Assembly: GCA_018105865.1 (NCBI GenBank)
Contig: CM030845.1
Coordinates: forward strand, 14,401,038 to 14,465,037
Origin: Metaphire vulgaris
Lineage: Eukaryota > Annelida > Clitellata > Crassiclitellata > Megascolecidae
Direction: 5' to 3'
Length of the DNA stretch: 64,000 nt
A program made the translations under genes and the position numbers. Under the pieces are notes generated by a model, which had not been told where the DNA came from, did not search any database, and worked only from the letters and a program-made list of their open reading frames with translations. Below, one piece after another: positions 59,541 to 64,000 of this stretch; position 1 is the first letter of the stretch; each line of letters opens with the position of its first letter.

Positions 59541-60110
59541 AAAAGAGGGGAGTCATTATTATATATATAATAATGAGGGGAGCTATTGTTATATGGGAGT
59601 CATTATAATATGCTACAGGTATAGCAAAATGAAGAAAAACAAAGCCCCAGGGGCAGAGGAAATAATAACAGTGATGCAAATAGCAGCAGGAGAAACAAGA
59701 ATGCAGATCATAACAATTCTAGGAAATGAAATATACGAAACAGAAAGAATACCACCAGAATTATGCACATATTTATTCCAATACCCACATTGATAGGAAC
59801 AAAAGCACATAGCAATAAGCCTCGTAAGTCAGTATTTTTGAACTGGGCAAAAGTCAAAACTGAGGAAGAGAGTATCAGAAGAACAATACGGGTTCAAAGC
59901 TGGCAATGGATATATAAATGCAGTAGTTATGATAATGATGATTACCGTCGAGAGATGTATAGAGATGCAAACGAACCTGTAACATATGCTTCATAGACTA
60001 AGAGAAAGTATTTGGTAGCGTAAAACACGAAGAACTGTTAAAATGTCTGGAGATGATAGCACTCGATGGAAAAGACATGAGGATATTTCAATATCTGTAC
60101 TGGATATAAT
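58620..60110 (+). pseudogene. RTE-like LINE, family 5, split by a MITE
   Basis: Before the MITE: LNKKIKEERKKATETELESQ and RNMYDKIKELIGK, the linker before RT. After it (59620-60110): MKKNKAPGAEEIITVMQIAA, ILGNEIYETERIPPELCT, VSEEQYGFKAGNGYINAVVM and, frameshifted, CFIDYEK..FGSVKHEELLKC. It is 3'-truncated before the catalytic DD and followed by (TAA)n. Confidence 0.72.
58880..59612. mobile_element. MITE with 70-bp palindromic ends
   Basis: Ends catattataatgactcccat and the same inverted, each followed by a second internally repeated unit (taataactcccccatcatta) and a TA run. About 70 bp of inverted similarity. The interior has no recognised coding region. It lies between two parts of an RTE reverse transcriptase. 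The duplication is unclear. Confidence 0.7.

Positions 60111-60111
<1 letters not shown>

Positions 60112-60190
<79 letters not shown>
60112..60190. repeat. (TAA)n microsatellite
   Basis: About 26 TAA units after the RTE fragment; possibly a LINE tail. Confidence 0.95.
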
Positions 60191-60194
60191 TTAA

Positions 60195-60470
60195 AAAATA
60201 ATAATAGACCCTCCCGTTCCCTCTTAAACATTGGGCGACGAGTCTTCTCTAGCCAGTACGATCACTGGCAACTTCTCTTGCTTTGGTTATATCTAGCCCC
60301 ATTTCTTTCATGTCTTAATGCGAAAGTGTCTAGCCATGTTTTCCTCGGTCTGCCTCTGCCTCTTCCCTCATCTCCTGGTTTCCAGTCCACTGCTTGAGCT
60401 GCGGATCTTGACGGTGGCCTTCGCAAGATGTGACCGATATATCTGCGTCTGCGCTCGTCTACTGTATAGT
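60195..60470 (-). pseudogene. RTE-like LINE C-terminal fragment, minus strand
   Basis: Minus strand reads RRRRYIGHILRRPPSRSAAQ, AVDWKPGDEGRGRGRPRKTW and LDTFALRHERN, then a degenerate W(R/K)KLVAQCS-like ending. GHILR..GRGRPRKTW.D is a standard RTE-type tail. Confidence 0.68.
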
Positions 60471-60482
60471 GTAACGAGTTAC

Positions 60483-60770
60483 CATGTAGCCAAATCCAAC
60501 CTCATCGCGGCGCGGGGGTGAACGGCCAAGTAGGGCTAGGGCTACACCATCAGTGGTGAAGGTGTTTAACACCGAAGTACCACCTTTGGCGTTACGTGAG
60601 GTGGGCAGGTCTAGCAGGAGCCCTGAAAATGGTCGGAAAATGTAGGAAATACATGTCCTCTAAACTGGGCTTGGGCGTCGGGCCAGCAACTCGACACCGG
60701 AAAAATACTCACCGCTACCGAAACGACGAAACAAAATTAAGCACTTCTATAGCACCATTTCTAATACTCA
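60483..60770 (+). repeat. Unclassified repeat, possible 5' part of a LINE
   Basis: The plus strand translates to strings such as ATPSVVKVFNTEVPPLALRE and MSSKLGLGVGPATRHRKN in different frames, which I remember from repeated sequence upstream of invertebrate LINE ORFs. The assignment is weak. Confidence 0.3.
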
Positions 60771-60805
60771 AGGGTATCAATCGATAGTATTTAATGGTGT
60801 TAATG

Positions 60806-60852
60806 GTATGATAACGCTCAACGCACCTATGGTGCGTTGAGCGTTATCATAC
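60806..60852. other. Perfect 22-bp hairpin, 3-base loop
   Basis: Arm gtatgataacgctcaacgca then cc (60806-60827) pairs without mismatch with 60831-60852 around tat. A gcgaattagt direct repeat follows. It may be the centre of a foldback transposon or a fused pair of inverted repeats. Confidence 0.9.
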
Positions 60853-61147
60853 GTGCGAATTAGTGCGAATTAGTTTGTGGAAAAACTAGCGGTTTTTGCA
60901 GTATTTAACATCGTTTTGACATCGTTTTGACAAGCGAGTGTTTGGAGAATCAAGCGAAGCCAATAAAAGGGAAGTTGAAGTGTTTTTGTAAAAATTTCTA
61001 AGCAGATTTTTAAAAAAAATCGCCAGTGAGCGATATAAGGATAATCACGTGTAATAAATAACATTTGGATCAATAAATAACATTTGGATTAATAAATTCA
61101 AAACAAAATTTAGTTTATTAAACATCTCTCATCTTCTGGAAATAATA

Positions 61148-62014
61148 ATGGCTCCTAAAAAAGATACTTTGGCTGTTTGCGATACTTGTAGCATGAGCGG
61201 CCTGGCGGAGTTCTTCAGCGAGGAAGATATCTGCATGCAGTGCCGAAAGATCACGGCTCTGGAAAAGACGATGATGGACCAGCAGAAAAGACTCACGGAG
61301 CTGGAGCACATCGTGAAGTCTCTGAGCGAGCGGGTAGCAGCGGAACGGACGAAATCCTACGCGGAGATCGTCAAGGAAAGCGCACCGTCGGAGACGAGGA
61401 AGGAAAGAATCCGCGAGATTACTGTGAAATCTAAGGAGCCGAAGACATCGCCAGCTCCAAGAAGACCGAGGAACACCTTCTCGTCTACGTTGGAGAAGAG
61501 GCTGAGAGCGTCAGTGTCGAGAAAAGAGTAGTGCTCATTGGGGATTCCAATGTTCGACAAGTGGGACAAAATTTGGCGGAGCAGTCCAACAAATTTGTCA
61601 CCATTTGTCAGCCGGGAGCAAAGCTCGAGGATGTCCAGGAGATACTGGACTCAACCCACACGGATGGTGACACTTGTGTGATCGAAGTGGGAACCAATAA
61701 TCTTTTTTCTGATGAGAAGGCAAATATAATAAAGAAGTTTCAATTTATTTTTCAGGAATTAAAGAAGAGAAGAAGACGAGTCGTGGTCTTGCCACGCAGA
61801 CTGTCACGGGAAATGGAGAGGAAGAGGACCAGCGTCAACGAGGAACTGTGGGAACTGTGCCAGAGCGAAGGAGCTGAGTTTCTGAACGCCGACTTCGATG
61901 TTTTGGGACAGGTATTTGGGAAAGGATGGGCTGCATCTCAACAGGTATGGTGCAGATAAAATAGCTAGGAAAATATTTGCATGTGTTAAATGCTGCTGTA
62001 AGGCTTTAAACTAA
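61148..62014 (+). pseudogene. CR1-like LINE ORF1: zinc finger, coiled coil, esterase
   Basis: Starts MAPKKDTLAVCDTCSM with a C-x2-C...C-x2-C pair (CDTC, CMQC). A coiled coil (LEKTMMDQQKRLTELEHIVK) and a basic segment (PAPRRPRN) follow. After a frameshift near 61485 an SGNH/GDSL esterase domain begins: VVLIGDSNVRQVGQ (nucleophile Ser), IEVGTNNLFS (Asn) and, after a second frameshift near 61925, DGLHLNRYGADKIA (Asp and His). An esterase domain in ORF1 is known from CR1 LINEs, where ORF1 is an RNA-binding chaperone-like protein. The two frameshifts disable it. Confidence 0.8.
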
Positions 62015-62019
62015 GTAGG

Positions 62020-64000
62020 TTGACAGTTAGAGACAAAGCCATATGTCTAAGTGGTAAAGGTGATAACAAATATAGAGATAATATGGACGTAATTAGGCAT
62101 AAATCTAGGGGTGATATAGAATATGGTTTCTCTAGCTGTCACAATTATAATACAGATGAAATTATTAATAACGGTAATGTAGTTAGTATGTCAGGGTATG
62201 GAAAACCACTGAACTGTTTTTATGTAAATGCTAGGAGTTTGATTGGGGTTTTAAAATGGCCGAGTTGGAGATGCAAGTAAAAGTTATGAGTCCAGACATT
62301 ATCGGAATCACAGAATCGTGGGCCAAGTGTGACATTGATGATACCGAACTAAATTTACAGGGATATGCTATGTTTAGAAAAGATAGGAAAACCAGAGCAG
62401 CAAAGGTCATGGAGCAGGAGGGGTACTACTTTACATTAAAGAAGGCTTGCATGCCATGGAGCGAACAGACATAGAAAATGATCACTTCAAGGAGCATATA
62501 TGGTGTGAAATCAGAAGTCACCGAGAGAAAATATTGGTAGGGGTTTGTTACAGAACACCAAGTGCTATGGAAGAATCAGATAATGGAATGTTTGCTTTAT
62601 TGAACAGGGTATCAAGAGAAAATGTTGTTATAATGGGTGACTTTAATTATCATGTAGACTGGGAAACGCTGGATACAGAGAGATCATGTGATAGGAAATT
62701 TCTGGACTGTGTCAATGATAATTTTCTGTTTCAGCATGTGACAAGGCCAACAAGAGGCAACAACATATTAGACCTGGTTCTAACAAGAGAGGAGAATATA
62801 GTTTCCAACGTGGAGGTTGGGCAGAATTTTGCAACAAGTGATCACCAAATGGTCAGTTTTACTATTAACTTTGGGATTGGTCAACAAAAGCAGTTTCTGG
62901 ATAGACGTAACTTTTTTTAAGGGAGAATATGACCTGGCAAGGAAGATGATTACAGAAATGGATTTGGAGAGGAGATAACAGGAAAAGACACCGAGGAAGG
63001 CTGGAGCATATTTACCAAATGTATGTCCAAAGTCATAGAATTGACCATTCCCAAACAGGAGAAAATTAATAACAAACTTCCTTGGATAACAAGAGAAGTG
63101 CAACGAAAAAGAAGGGCGAAAAACAAAGCGTGGAGGAAACTAAGTAAACTCAGATTAGCAAGTAAAGGAAATGAGCAGAATCAGCACAGACTTAAGATCT
63201 TGGAGGAACAGTATACTCAGAAAAGAAAAGCATCAGCAGTTACTAACAAGATGGCTATTGCAAATTTTGAAGGTAGATTAGCAAAAATATAAAAACAGAA
63301 CAGTAAAAGTTTCTACAAATATTGTAATAGAAAGTTGAGACGAAAGGACACAGTCAGTCCCCTCTTGGACAGCGCAGGATGTGCAATAACAGACGATGTA
63401 GAAACTGCACAGATTCTAAATAACTATTTTTGTTCAGTATTTACAGAGGAAAATACAAATACTATGCCAGAAGCCAAAATTGTGTTTGATGGAAATGAAG
63501 AAGAAATGCTAACAGATATAGTGTGTACAAAAGAATGTGTTATCAAGGTTTTGACCAATTTAAAGACAGACAAGAGCCCAGGATTAGATGGCTTACATCC
63601 AAAGTTTCTTTACGAGGTTCGAAATGAAATAGGACATGCAATTGCTTTGATAATCAATGAATCACTCAGAACTGGAGTAGTACCGCAAGACTGGAGAGAC
63701 GCATTAGTCAGCCCACTGTTCAAGAAGGGAAAACGAAGTGAACCAAACAATTACAGACCAGTGAGCCTAACATCTGTAATCGGTAAAGTTATGGGAAAAA
63801 TACTGAAAGAAAGCATTTTGGAACATTTGACTAGGCATAAAATTGTTAAAGATAGTCAGCATGGATTTACAAAGGGGCGTTCATGCCTGACCAACCTGTT
63901 GGACTTTCTGGAGGAGGTTTTTGATAAGCTAGACAAGGGCAAGGCAGTAGACATAATATATTTAGATTTTGCCAAAGCTTTTGATAAAGTACCCCATATA
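62020..64000 (+). pseudogene. CR1-like LINE ORF2: endonuclease and RT, runs off window
   Basis: Begins 5 bases after ORF1. Endonuclease: NCFYVNARSLIG, IIGITESWA (catalytic E), LVGVCYRTPS, VVIMGDFNYHVDW (D/N), RGNNILDLVLTR and FATSDHQMVSF (D/H). RT: NLKTDKSPGLDGLHPKFLYE, VSPLFKKGKRSEPNNYRPVS, DSQHGFTKGRSCLTNLLDFL and IIYLDFAKAFDKVPH (first catalytic Asp) at the right edge. The YADD site is outside the window. Frame breaks near 62250, 62425, 62920 and 63290. ORF1 plus ORF2 make this the least degraded LINE here. Confidence 0.85.

Noticed and set aside
60237..60470. Plus-strand 67-residue ORF as coding
   Set aside because: It is the antisense shadow of an RTE-type GHILR..GRPRKTW tail on the minus strand.

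Overview
This is eukaryotic, almost certainly invertebrate-metazoan, nuclear DNA. It has no operons and only two regions that look like host genes. The first is one exon of a LIM-homeobox gene of the Lhx1/5 type (3575-3755, + strand). The second is the last two visible exons of a nicotinic-acetylcholine-receptor-like Cys-loop channel (54755-53567, - strand). Both have splice sites where their families predict them. Everything else recognisable is transposable elements, their non-autonomous derivatives, tRNA-derived SINEs and long pure trinucleotide microsatellites. I cannot fix the phylum from sequence alone; an aquatic invertebrate with a very repeat-rich genome fits best.

Layout. 0-9.9 kb: RTE-like and CR1-group LINE remnants around the Lhx exon, a 1.7 kb hAT element with a perfect 8-bp target-site duplication (TSD), an RTE reverse transcriptase and a Ty1/copia integrase remnant. 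9.9-20 kb: microsatellites, hAT-type MITEs, a CATG-flanked MITE, and two large blocks with LTR-like inverted termini that both sit inside (CTA)n arrays; the second carries a hairpin-rich minisatellite. 20-26.7 kb: a CR1-group LINE with an endonuclease and an RT, the C-terminal part of a ZBED5-like hAT transposase, then an LTR, primer-binding site and gag remnant of a Ty3/gypsy element. 28.3-34.2 kb: a pogo/Jerky-like DNA transposon with a C-terminal PHD finger, dissected by a LINE, RTE and LINE fragments, a mariner and a hAT MITE. 34.4-42 kb: a second MITE copy, two SINEs, a LINE nested in another LINE, and three RTE-like remnants. 42.2-45.4 kb: a Ty3/gypsy integrase split by a hAT that itself holds a PIF/Harbinger derivative. 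48.5-53.0 kb: a complete, recent Ty3/gypsy insertion (219/221-bp LTRs, 5-bp TSD) with an internal deletion, later hit by a LINE. 53-58 kb: the receptor exons, an unnamed repetitive gene family and a LINE. 58-61 kb: RTE-like debris and a perfect 22-bp hairpin. 61.1-64 kb: a CR1-like LINE with an esterase-type ORF1 and an ORF2 that runs off the right edge.

The genes do not form a pathway; the window is a stratigraphy of insertions. Family resemblance is judged by eye from translated motifs. All TE coding regions carry stops or frameshifts except ORF2 of the last LINE, which is only moderately broken. I saw no convincing undescribed molecular system. The most unusual items are the LTR-like blocks in (CTA)n arrays, the motif shared between MITE families, the repeated internal sites of the pogo element and the perfect hairpins.
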